Below the pieces are notes generated by a model, which worked only from the letters and a program-made list of their open reading frames with translations, did no database searches and was not told where the DNA came from. Made by a program: the position numbers and the translations under genes. A stretch of 64,000 bases of DNA from Przewalskia tangutica (lineage: Eukaryota; Streptophyta; Magnoliopsida; Solanales; Solanaceae): assembly GCA_029844215.1 (NCBI GenBank), contig CM056724.1, forward strand, positions 2,536,307-2,600,306. Reading direction: 5' to 3'. How positions within the stretch are numbered: the first letter of the stretch is position 1; every line of letters begins with the position of its first letter. Positions 46,201-55,949 of the stretch are shown here, in pieces.

Positions 46201-49200
46201 ATGTTAACAGTCCGGTGCAGACACCAATCTCCGGAAAAGCTGGAAATGCACAGAAAGTTCCCAGGACTTCAAAGGCCAAATCTGCTTCTCAAGCTGTTGC
46301 CTCCTATGTCGGTGAGGATTTTGGATGAAAATGTATTTATTCGAAATGTTAATGTGCTTTATTTACTTCCAAAGGAGCGTTAAGTATAGCAAACTTACTT
46401 CTGCAAGCCAGTAACTTATGCATGATATGCCTCTTCTTTTTTTCTTTTTTCTCCCGTCTTCTCTGTCACAATCCTTATCTTTTTTCACTTTTTCTGAGAC
46501 CAACCTTGTTTATTCAAACAGAGAATTACCAGTTCTAATTTTTTTGTTACTGAATTTACAGGATCCCATTCAGGCAATAATGTTACTCCAGTTGGTCCTT
46601 GTCGATATGATAGCTCCCTCGGTAAATCAAAACTTTAATGACAAAATTGTTGGTTTGTCCTTCAATCTATTATTTCTCTAATGTCTGAGTTGTTCTAAAG
46701 TGGAGAAAATGACAAAAATGGTCCCTTGTGTTTGAGGGTAGGTTCAAAATAGTTTCTTAAGTATGTACTTAACAATTTTAGTCCTTTAAGTTTGCCAAAA
46801 GTTACACTTTTAGTCTCCGTCAAATATTTACCGAACTCTATCAGTTAGATTTGACGGGAATTATAAAAAAGGAAATTAGCGGGAATTCGTATTTAGAGGT
46901 ACAATTTTTGTAGTTTATGCTATTTTTAATTTATTTCTAGAGTCTGGTGCAACTTTTGAGGTGTGATTTCTGCCTACTCCCTCTGATCCAAAAAGAATGA
47001 CTCACTTTCCTTTTTAGGCCATCCCAAAAAGAATGATATATTTTCTTATTTGCAATAATTTAACTTTAAACTTTATCTTTTACTGTAAATGAGATTATCT
47101 ATAACCACACAAATATCTTTGGCTTATTTTAGACCGATTCAAAAGTCTTCCTTTATTTCTTAAAGTGCGTGCCAAATGAAACTACATCACAGGAGTGAGT
47201 ATTTTTTAAATATCTTTTTAGTGTCTAGTGTAGTTTTTTGTGTTGCATATTTTAGGATTTGATGGGACTTTCTTGGTGTTTATAGTTAAATCTTTTTTTC
47301 CCACTATTTCCGTCAAATCTAACATTCAGAGTACGATAAATATTTACGGAGACTAAAACTATTAAGTTTTGGCAAACTTAAAGGACCAAATTTGGTAAGC
47401 GCATACTTAAGGGACAATTTAAAGCTACCATCAAACATAAGGGACCAAGTGTGTACATCTTTGTGGTTTATGGGATACTTCGTTAGATGGAAGAGCTTAT
47501 AGTAAAACTAGTACTTCTGCCAACATCTCTTAATTCTCATTCAGGTCTTCTAACAAAGAAGTTCATCAATCTAATCAAACATGCAGAAGACGGTATGCTT
47601 GATCTAAATAAAGCTGCTGATACATTAGAGGTGAAGTTTTTCAATCTATTCAAACATGCAGAAGACGATATTCTTGAGATGAGGTCTTACCAGCTTGGTT
47701 GGTTATTTCTTGTACAGGTGCAGAAAAGGCGTATATATGACATCACAAATGTCCTCGAAGGCATCGGGCTGATAGAAAAGAAACTAAAAAACAGGATCCA
47801 TTGGAAGTATGGGGGAAATACTCCATCCCATTCGAATAAATTGCTCAATTCTTTGTCACCGATGTTTAAAAAATAAGTTAAAATATGATTTACATTACTA
47901 TATAGGGGTCTAGATGTCTCGAAACCAGGAGAAGCTGACCAGAGTGTTGCAAGCTTACAGGTGAGGACCGTTACTCCAACACCTGTTGTATTTTTTTTTT
48001 GTTAGTTTACACATTTGTCCTCTAAGTGAAGTAACCCGAGCAAAAAGGGCTCGTACTCATGAATAGATCCTCAAGTCTCTTAAAAAAGGAGTAGAAATTG
48101 TTCACACAACAACAATTTTAAGCATTCAAATGCTCTTACTTTTAACTTACATTTCACCTGCTATATCATTTTTCAATGTGGAATATCTATATAATTCAAG
48201 TGATAAAATAAAAGGAAAGGTTCTTTTCTCTTCATGGTGTGCTCTTATAGGTAGTTTGCACTCTTCTTGCAGGCAGACGTGGAGAATTTGACGATTAAAG
48301 AGCATAGATTAGATGACCAGATAAGGTAGGTTCTTCGCTTGTAAATAAAAAACCCAACATTGTTATGTTTCATCTCCGAGCTGATATTATGGTATTGTTG
48401 GCTTCTTTTAGAGAAATGCAGGAAAAGTTAAGGGATCTGAGTGAAGATGAAGATAATCAAAGGTAGCATCTTTGGCTTAAATACGAACAACGTTCTTCTC
48501 ATGCGCTTTTTGATGGATTTAGTTGCTCGCCATTTTCTTCTTCATTTTTATAAAATACTGATATCCTGAATTTTTTTTTATCCAAAAGATGGCTTTTTGT
48601 CACTGAAGACGATATCAAGAGCTTACCTTGTTTCCAGGTAATATTTTAACTCTCCTTTCAGTTTCTCCATTCCCGTTCTTTCGAAATGCAACCTTCAATC
48701 ATTGACTGTTGTGATAATGTAAATTGATTGGTTTGATCAGAATGAAACATTGATAGCAATTAAAGCTCCACATGGCACCACTTTAGAAGTCCCCGATCCT
48801 GATGAGGTAACCGATATCTCTTTAATACAGAAATATTATCCTATGTGTTACCCTTAACGGCAGAATGTTGATCGGACTCTTCAATAATGTCATGGGTGCG
48901 TGTCAGATCCTCCAAAAGTAGTGCAAGTTCGGAAGATCCGACACGAGTGTGACATCATTTTTGGAGAGTCCGAGCAACATAGAGTCCGGCGGAATGCTGC
49001 TCAGACTCTTCAATAATGTCGACGGGTGTGTGTCAGATCCTCCAAAAGTACTGCAGGTTCGGAGGATCCAACACTGGTGCGACAACATTTTTGAAGAGTT
49101 CGAGCAACACATCGTTATTTAACTGCTTAGCACTTCCACATATCTTAGTATGTCCTTGCCTCTAACAGGCTGTTGATTATCCACAAAGGAGATACAAAAT

Positions 49201-50309
49201 AGTGTTACGGAGCACCATGGGCCCCATCGATGTTTATCTTGTCAGGTACTTTGCTGCTTCTTAGCACAATAGATTTATGCGATAAATCCAAATATGAAAC
49301 GGTGCCAGAGTGAAGGGGAGGGATGTTACAAACATTCCACATTTTCCACCGGGGAATAATGTACAATCTATTTCTAATTTTTTGAAACTTGCACTGTGTT
49401 TATTTAGTCAATTTGAGGAGAAGTTTGAGGAAGTAAATGCTGTTGAGGCACTGCCAAGTGTGCCTTCAACATCTGGATTGAATGAGCATGCAACTGCAAC
49501 ATTGGCTACTGAGGAGAACAGAGAAGTTGATATTGTGACGGAGGAAAAAGAAAATGAAAGAGCGTGGTCAGATGTAGGTACTTCACAGGACTTTGTGACT
49601 GGAATCATGAAGATTGTTCCAGATGTTGACGTAAGTTACTGTTTATGAACATTACATTAACCTCTTGTTTACAAGCATTGCGTAATTGCATTTTTTGAAT
49701 GTCGAGCAAAGTAGGAAAATTTTGACGCGTAAAGCATTTGCATTTTGCCTTCCAAGAAAAATACGTGTTTCAGATACGATCGATCTTATTTATTATGATA
49801 AAATTTAGGATTTGAATCGCCATAGTTTTCAGTTTCTAATTTTTTTTCAATCTTACAGAATGAAGCAGATTACTGGCTTTTGTCAGATGCAGATGTTAGC
49901 ATCACTGACATGTGGAGGACAGAATGTATCCTACTTAACTCTATTTTCTGCTTGTCTTGATAAAGTCGATATTGTCAAAAGGATTTAACTTATATACACT
50001 GATTCTAACACTACAGTGTATTTTAAGCAGGTCACCTGTTTTATTTTCCAGGTTATACTCCTTTTTATGAACAGTTACCTGTAGTTACCTTTTTAGGCAA
50101 TGTTTTGTGCATAAAAGTTTTTAACTTTTTATCGAAATTACTTTTCCGAATATGACATCCATAACTCAGAAATAGCTGCTATTGACTGGAACACGTTGGA
50201 TGTAATCCAAGAAGATTATTCAATCGCTAACGTCAGTACCCCACGAGCCCAAACTCCACCACCGACTACAACTGAAGTTCCTTCTGCAGCTAATACTACC
50301 GGGTGCTGA
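43285..50309 (+). CDS. Plant E2F transcription factor (E2FA/E2FB type)
   Basis: Fourteen exons (43285-43425, 46125-46311, 46562-46621, 47545-47630, 47718-47806, 47906-47960, 48273-48325, 48412-48462, 48589-48637, 48741-48806, 49169-49245, 49408-49630, 49859-49925, 50176-50309) join in frame to 398 aa, all GT/AG. It would pair with DP to bind TTTSSCGC sites in S-phase genes. The N-terminus is Gln-rich (MPPPQQQQQ). The winged-helix DNA-binding domain (about residues 95-160) has RYDSSLGLLTKKFINLIKHA and RRIYDITNVLEGIGLIEKKL. A leucine-type dimerisation segment and marked box follow (NETLIAIKAPHGTTLEVPDP and YPQRRYKIVLRSTMGPIDVY). The C-terminus has the acidic DYWLLSDADVSITDMW retinoblastoma-binding motif. 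It is somewhat short for the family. Introns carry a SINE, a LINE and MITEs. Confidence 0.95.
44727..44959 (+). mobile_element. tRNA-derived SINE with 19-bp target-site duplication, in E2F intron 1
   Basis: GTGTGGCCTAGTGGTCAATG (A-box-like) and GGTTCAAATCCC (B box) give a tRNA-like head. The body ends GGCCCGGACACCACAG, then TTATCATAAAAAAGAAAAA. Identical flanks GAATGAAAGGATACCACCT lie at 44708-44726 and 44960-44978. The family name is not certain; a Solanaceae SINE is likely. Confidence 0.85.
44990..45770 (+). pseudogene. L1-type LINE ORF2 C-terminal fragment (zf-RVT) in E2F intron 1
   Basis: KYGEQDFWTTNEVNGSNKVG, GIWKMVRSHCNLL, VRNGVKTKFWHDARIG and then, in another frame, FVGNKKLKSIWRTIPGSVFW and RRERNLRCFEGKQ follow the reverse-transcriptase-linked zinc-finger tail of plant LINEs. 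Only this 3' end is present and the reading frame is broken near 45297. Confidence 0.75.
46700..47460. mobile_element. Foldback MITE in E2F intron 3, with nested Stowaway-like insert
   Basis: Left words TGGTCCCTTGTGTTTGAGGG, TTTAAGTTTGCCAAAAGTTA and TCCGTCAAATATTTACCG are mirrored on the right by CGATAAATATTTACGGAGAC, TTTTGGCAAACTTAAAGGAC and ATAAGGGACCAAGTGTG. Between the arms (46975-47205) lies ACTCCCTCTGATCCAAAAAG to ATCACAGGAGTGAGT, a Stowaway-like unit apparently inserted inside. Confidence 0.65.
47631..47717 (+). other. 87-nt in-frame intron of E2F with a partial exon copy
   Basis: GTGAAG...TGTACAG is the intron that joins ACATTAGAG to GTGCAGAAAAGG, giving the canonical TLE-VQKRR junction. 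It has length 3 x 29, begins in phase 0, and has no stop in the E2F frame. Bases 47634-47678 match exon bases 47559-47603 at about 39 of 45 positions (KFFNLFKHAEDDILE against KFINLIKHAEDGMLD). Confidence 0.85.
48868..49114. repeat. Two tandem ~120-bp repeat units in E2F intron 10
   Basis: Each unit contains CGGACTCTTCAATAATGTC or its CAGACTCTTCAATAATGTC variant, a CAGATCCTCCAAAAGTA core and a closing GAGAGTCCGAGCAACATAGA / GAGTTCGAGCAACACATC. A relative lies at 51833-52025. Confidence 0.8.
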
Positions 50310-51187
50310 ATGGGATTTGCAGGTGTTTTTGTGGATGCCCTGGCTTAGTCTTCTAAAATATGATGCTTGTTCTTGGTAGAATAAAAGCTTCTACCTTAGA
50401 TCAAATTCCTCTGTACAGCCATTTGAACTCTAAAAAAGGAAAGAACAATTGCATCCATCCAGGAGCTGTTGAATTTGAGGCTCAAGAAATTGCAAGACGG
50501 GGGCTGGTTGTTCATTGTACAGTTTAGATATACTTAGATTGCACTTGTAATAGCAAAAGTCAGTAGGTTAAGCTGTCGAATCGTGACTCGTGTATCGTCT
50601 AACTTATCGGTTTATCTGATCTTAGCTCTAACAATATAATTAGGTGAATTCTAATGTATTAGCCTAGATTGTTTGATTTAGTTGCTGCAGTCTTTTTTTT
50701 ACATGGGAATTTGTCTGGAGTTGGCTTTTCTGCTATTCAAGTTCTCAAATTGCATCAAATACACAATGTTCTCTAGTGAAACCGTTTGTGTTTGTTGTTC
50801 GTTCTAGAAGAATTAATCTAACTAGCCATCCACTCAACTGCTTAAAATAAATATAGCCAGCGGATGTATACTATAGGAATTTGGCCTGCCATTTGTGTAA
50901 AGATCCCAATTCTATCGTACGTGAATTTCTGGATGGTTTAACTTTACTTTAAGTTAGAAACTTCATTATTTCTGCAAGATTGATCTCCCATGCAGCTGGA
51001 AAATTGAGAAGAACGAAAGAACATTGATGAAAATCTATTTTGCGGTTATATATACTGTGCTAAATCTTGCACGTATCAACAGGGTTGCTATAATTGGCAA
51101 GAACAATCAAATACTAGTAAGGTAACCTGTAGTATTTACTAACATATATTACATCTGCAGCAAAATTGTGTCCAAAATCTACCTAGT
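50310..51187. other. Convergent intergenic region (E2F 3' UTR and 3' flank of the DUF1279 gene)
   Basis: No ORF supported. The convergent stops (E2F at 50309, DUF1279 at 51188) are 878 bp apart, so both 3' UTRs and any transcript overlap lie here. Confidence 0.5.
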
Positions 51188-53363
51188 TTACTTCTCTTTA
51201 TCAACTTTCTTTCCAATCCAACTAGCAACAACTGGTGTTAGAGCAACAGTTGGAGGAAATCTAATAGGTGAAGCAGCTTTGTGAGCAGCATAGGCCAATG
51301 CAAAAGTTCCCACTTTCTCCCCCGTCTCATTAGTTGAAATTCCCACCTGCAAAATATATGAGTTCCTATAATCAAATGCTTGCAATTATAAGGTGATTGC
51401 TTTTAGTTGAAAGGGAAAGGAATTACATAAAATAACATAGTCCACTCAAAATTGTCTATTTTTCATAAAGATTTACTTTATGTTTGAAAGGTCCTTTAAC
51501 AATGCCAGAGGTTTATATGTCGATAGAAAATACAACAAACTTGTAGTCTTTTGTATTATATTGGAATGAGATGAGTTGAAATAGGGCGATATGGACGGGG
51601 AAAGTTGATATAGTCGACATTAACTTGTTTGAGATCGATATGTAGTAATAGTAGTTGTTTTAACATGCCAATCTACGTTTCACAAGGCCCATGCATCCCC
51701 TCACTAGGACAACATAACTCTTCCCACCAATACTTGTAATATGAGAAGAAATCACCTATTTTTTTTTGCCTCTAATGTGATTCAAATTCCAGTCTCTCCT
51801 AATTTCCGTTCTAGTTTCATGGACCGCCAAGCTATTGCTCGGACTCTTCAAAAATGCAATCGGATCCTCCAAAAATGCACTACTTTTGGAGGATACAGTA
51901 CACACCCACATAACATTTTTAAAGAGTCCAAACAACATAGCCACTAGACCGAACACCTTGCGAAGCAAGAATACTTTGGAGGAATCGATACACACCCAAC
52001 AACATTTTGAAGAGTTTGAGCAGCATAGCCGCCATAATACATTATATTTCTTTGCTCTCCTTTCTGTTTTCTTCTAATTCCTTCAAACTAAATCTAATCC
52101 CAACAAACTTTTTGAGTGTTGGAAAAATGTACCTTCTGCAGCAAGGATTGAACATCAACACCAGCATTGATCAAAGCATAACAAAGAGTAAATGATATCA
52201 AGGAGAGAGTAATGGAGGTTGCTAGATAGGCTCCTCCATATTTTGCCAAAAGCTCTTTTGCTTGGTCCCCTTTTGATTTCTTTTCCTTGTTCTCTTCATC
52301 TCCTTCCTCTTTTGAGCTAAATATCTGCAATTTGAATAAACAAGTTTCTAGATTATAAACTCAAACTAATCATATATTATATTCAGATTCAATGCTGTAA
52401 ATTAGTTCAATTAGATTAAAAAGATAATCTTTTTTGGGGACTCTTGGACAGGGAAAGGGGAAATAAGGGACAGAACAGAATATACCCAGTATTTATTGTT
52501 AAGAGTCTCACATCGGATATGTAATGTGAACATGGACTACTTATATGGACTTGGATAATCCTCACCCGACAAGCTGTTAGGCCTAGGTGTCATATCTTTA
52601 CATGATATCAGAGTGAAGTCCATTCCAGACTTGGACAATCCTCACCCTATAAGCTAGCTTTTGGGGTTGAGTTAGCCCAAAATACATTCCTTTACATTTA
52701 CATCAAATCATAAATACATGAAACGTGTTTGCACATACACTTTTTCCATTTAATCATTACTTGGTTAACATATATTTCCACCTCATTGGATCACTTAACT
52801 ACAGTAATTTGACATGATTTAATGTAAACACCAAACCAATAAATCAATAAGTAAAAGTTATTGTAATATACATATATGTATATATTTTGTTTTCTTCTAA
52901 AATGGTTTTTCTTTTCATCTTTTCATTTATTCTCACTTCTTACTCCTCTAAGGATGTGGTGAGATGGATGGAAAGATAAGTTTTACGCAGCGTGAATCTA
53001 AATTAATCCGGTCAATGAATTCTGAATATAGAATACCAGATGCTTATAGCAAAAAAAAAAAGATTGCCACTTTTCCAAATTTAGTTAAAAATGAAACACA
53101 ACTCAAAATGAAACAAATTAGTATCATTCCAAAAACAAGAAAGAAAAGAAATTTAAGGTAACCTTCCATAGTGCTGCTTCTAGACCAAATTTCGTTGTAA
53201 TTTCCTCTGTTGTTTTCTCCTTTAGAGCTCTAACTTTAAACTTGTTATTGGAATTTGAGCTACCTGAGTTTAGTACCCTGTTTGGAAGAACAGGAGATAC
53301 AGAGCAAGGAACAATTCTATTGTGGTAGTAGTACTGAGAAGAAATCTGCAAAGCAGATGCCAT
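51188..53363 (-). CDS. DUF1279 (FAM210-like) protein with probable plastid transit peptide
   Basis: Three minus-strand exons, 53363-53163, 52324-52133 and 51346-51188, join in frame to 183 aa. The N-terminal ~45 residues are Ser/Asn/Arg-rich with few acidic residues (MASALQISSQYYYHN), fitting an organelle transit peptide, probably plastid. The middle is charged (KEEGDEENKEKKSKGDQAKE). The DUF1279 core follows: AKELLAKYGGAYLATSITLS, then a hydrophobic stretch LSLISFTLCYALINAGV that could span a membrane, and exon 3 with APHKA-like AAHKAASPIRFPPTVALTPV. It ends in VDKEK. The molecular role of plant members is not established. ATG 53363 is the first in frame. Introns hold repeats. Confidence 0.9.
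51833..52030. repeat. Dispersed repeat related to E2F intron 10, in DUF1279 intron 2
   Basis: GCTCGGACTCTTCAAAAATG, GATCCTCCAAAAATGCACTA and ACATTTTTAAAGAGTCCAA, then a second TTTGGAGGAATCGATACACA and TTTTGAAGAGTTTGAGCAG, recall the units at 48868-49114. Two units are visible. Confidence 0.65.
52498..52706 (+). mobile_element. TRIM-like miniature LTR element in DUF1279 intron 1
   Basis: A short LTR-like unit (TGTTAAGAGTCTCACATCGG to TCATATCTTTACA, ~105 bp) is followed at once by TGATATCAGAGTG, close to the Met-tRNA primer-binding site. A diverged second copy runs from GACTTGGACAATCCTCACCC to CATTCCTTTACA. Isolated pieces (AGCTAGCTTTTGGGGTTGAG) recur near 44090. Confidence 0.5.
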
Positions 53364-53436
53364 TTAAAAAAAAAAAAGTTTTATCCAAACGTGGCCTTTG
53401 GTTCTCTTGTTTAAGGAATGGACTCAATGGAGAGTA

Positions 53437-54068
53437 ACCAAAGAAATCAGATGGAGAGAGAGACAAGTCTCATAATTTCTGGCCTTTCTTTTAAGCATTA
53501 CATAAAAACAAAAAGAACAGATAGATTGTACATTCTAAAATTTTGCTATTGGGCTTCTAGTTCCTTTTTGGGCCTAGTCTAATGATATTTAATTACACGG
53601 TTCAAATGGGCTGGTTTTTAATTTTTGCCTATTGAGGTTCTTTTAAAGGGTCCGACACAAGTTGTGTCGAATTTTCCATTTGAGAGGTAGGAGCGACTCA
53701 ACGGAATCGGTTGCCTAGATTCGATCTTAAGAAAATGCCTTCAATTTAATTAACAGAAATCTATATATGTTTATTTAATTTTTTTAATTTGTAATGACGA
53801 TGTATTACTAAGTATATACTTAGTATATTTTGACCATTCTCGATTACCTGCTAGCTCTCCATTGAAAATACCCAGTAACTCCAAGGTTTCATAATATTTT
53901 TATAAGAAACATATATCGTTAAGAAGATATTTTTGTACATTCTCTTCATCTAATAGTCTCAATTTTGTATTACTAAGTATATGTTAAAATTATACATTTG
54001 AAATCATTCAAGTCTATTTTGAATTGAAAAAATGGATTGATCCATTTTTTATAAGTAATCCGCTCTAA
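53437..54068. other. Upstream flank of the DUF1279 gene, intergenic
   Basis: AT-rich; repeat-like words near 53580-53700. No gene supported. Confidence 0.35.
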
Positions 54069-54838
54069 ACGATATAACAACAACAATAACATACCCAGTG
54101 AAATCTCACAACGTGGGATCTGGGGAGGATAAAGTGTACGCAGACCTTACCTATATCTTGGTAGGTAGAGTGACTATTTCCGAAAGACCATCGATTCAAG
54201 ACAAAACATATGTATAAGCAAAGCAAGAGAAACATTCAGACCCGAATAAGAAATTTAAAGTAGTATGAAAATGATGGCAAAAAAAACAAATAAGTTATGA
54301 TAGCGCAATATGAAAAAAGAAGCAGTAACTAACGCAGGTAAATAGGATAAACAAAGTACAATAAATAACACAAAGGACACATATCACCAGCAATCAAACG
54401 ATAGAGGACTATAAAGTAACACTGTGCCTACTAGTATGATAGGCTAAGAAGACCTACAATAATAACACTACAACTGTCAGTTTGTAAGCATAAGTAGGAC
54501 TATGCTCAACTACCTACAACCCTTCTACCCTAATCCCTGTCCTCCATAACTCCCTATCTAAGGTCATGTCCTCAGTAAGTTGCACATGCGCCATATCACG
54601 TCTCATCATCTCTCCCCAATACTTTTTCGGCCTACCTCTACCCCTCTTGAACCCGTCCATAGACAACCTCTCACACCTCCGCACGGGGCATCTGTGTCTC
54701 TCCTCTGCACATGTCCGGATCATCTTAATAGGCCACCCCCACTCTATCCTGGATATCATCATTTCTAATTATATCTCTTCTTATCTGCCCACACATCTAT
54801 CTCTGCAACTTTCATCTTTTGAATGTATGAAGTCTTGA
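54069..54838 (-). pseudogene. RTE-type LINE 3' end (ORF2 C-terminus plus 3' UTR)
   Basis: Minus-strand frame 54762-54514 reads CPVRRCERLS, GFKRGRGRPKKYWGEMMRRD and DMTLDRELWRTGIRVEG, the conserved C-terminus of plant RTE LINEs (normally W-G-E and D-R-x-x-W/R). The 3' UTR continues to 54069, holding GGTAAGGTCTGCGTACAC and GGGTATGTTGTTGTTGTTAT, a (GTT)n tail. Only the last part of the LINE is present. Confidence 0.82.
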
Positions 54839-54849
54839 GTGGCCAACAC

Positions 54850-55949
54850 TAAAGGTGTCTAACGTAACCGGTCCGGACGGTAACCTTTACGTGTTTGCTC
54901 GACCGGCATTCTGTCGGTTCATCGGACTAAGCCAACCGGCCCGCCATATCGGATTTCAGTCGGGTTCGCGGTAACCGGTCGAACCATTACATCTGTCCGG
55001 TTTATATATATATATATATATTTTTTTATTTCTAGTATTTATTTTCTATAATATAAACTAAACTAAATTCAATTTAAATATGTAATATAATAATATAATA
55101 TATAATTTAGTTGTATATATTAAAATTGAAACTTTAAAGTTAACTTTTTATTTTATAGTTTATAACTTTATACTTTAAAGTTTATAACTTTATATTGTAA
55201 ATTTGTAATTATACTTTTATTAATTTATTAGATTAGTAGATATAAGTTAACAAATAAGTAATAACAGATTAACAACTAAATAGATAGTAAAATTAAAATT
55301 AATGATAAGATGTAAACTTTTGAACTTTCATAACGTTAATAAGAGTACATAATGAAGTAATAATAATTTTATTTACATATTACGATCCTTCTTGCAAGTT
55401 CTTCGTAATCTATGGTTGATTGAATCGTTATGCTCCATAGCCTCTAAATCCGAGTATTAATTCCGCCCGCCTCCGCCTCCCGCCTTCCAAAATATTGCCT
55501 ATTTCTTCATCTTCCGAGAATTAACGCCTCCACATCCTTGATTTCTTCTCTCGATCCGATCCAATCCCTTGCGCACTAACACTTCTAATGTGCTTCCACC
55601 CAATGAGTGACGTGTGTCTCCTATTTGATCTCGTGCTTGGCTAAATGCACTTTCAGAAGTCACGGTTGAGATCGACACATTAAGAACATCCCGCCATCGC
55701 AAGTACCGAATTGCCTTTGTTATCCCGCCACCATCAGAAAGTGGTCAAAACTTTCTTCGGCTCCACGACTTTTGCAAATAAAATTGCATCTCATCGCAAG
55801 ATCGGCCAGGTTGCTTGTGTTGTAAAAGTGCTCCATATGTCTAAAGATTCTTCTTCATCGTCATCAGCATTGAATCCTGCAGGTGTAGACACAGAAGCAG
55901 AACTAGAAGGAATATTAATAGCATAGTTGGTGTTATAATGTAATGTAGC
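54850..55949 (-). pseudogene. hAT transposase 3' part (RICESLEEPER-like), cut by an LTR element
   Basis: The minus strand, from about 55700 to 55500, reads WRDVLNVSISTVTSESAFSQ and SLGGSTLEVLVRKGLDRIE, the hAT dimerisation region. Upstream pieces (NYAINIPSSSASVSTPAGFN, then ATLHYNT) extend toward 55949, where the chromovirus LTR begins. The left end (54850-54990) is rich in CCGGTC/GACCGG words as in hAT terminal regions. Frame breaks occur near 55705-55790. Confidence 0.75.

Noticed and set aside
47487..47876. Single 129-aa ORF covering part of E2F
   Set aside because: It reads through the 87-nt intron and past the GT donor at 47807. The spliced exons 47545-47630 and 47718-47806 give the canonical E2F sequence.
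54566..54838. Plus-strand 90-aa ORF
   Set aside because: Antisense of the RTE LINE C-terminus.
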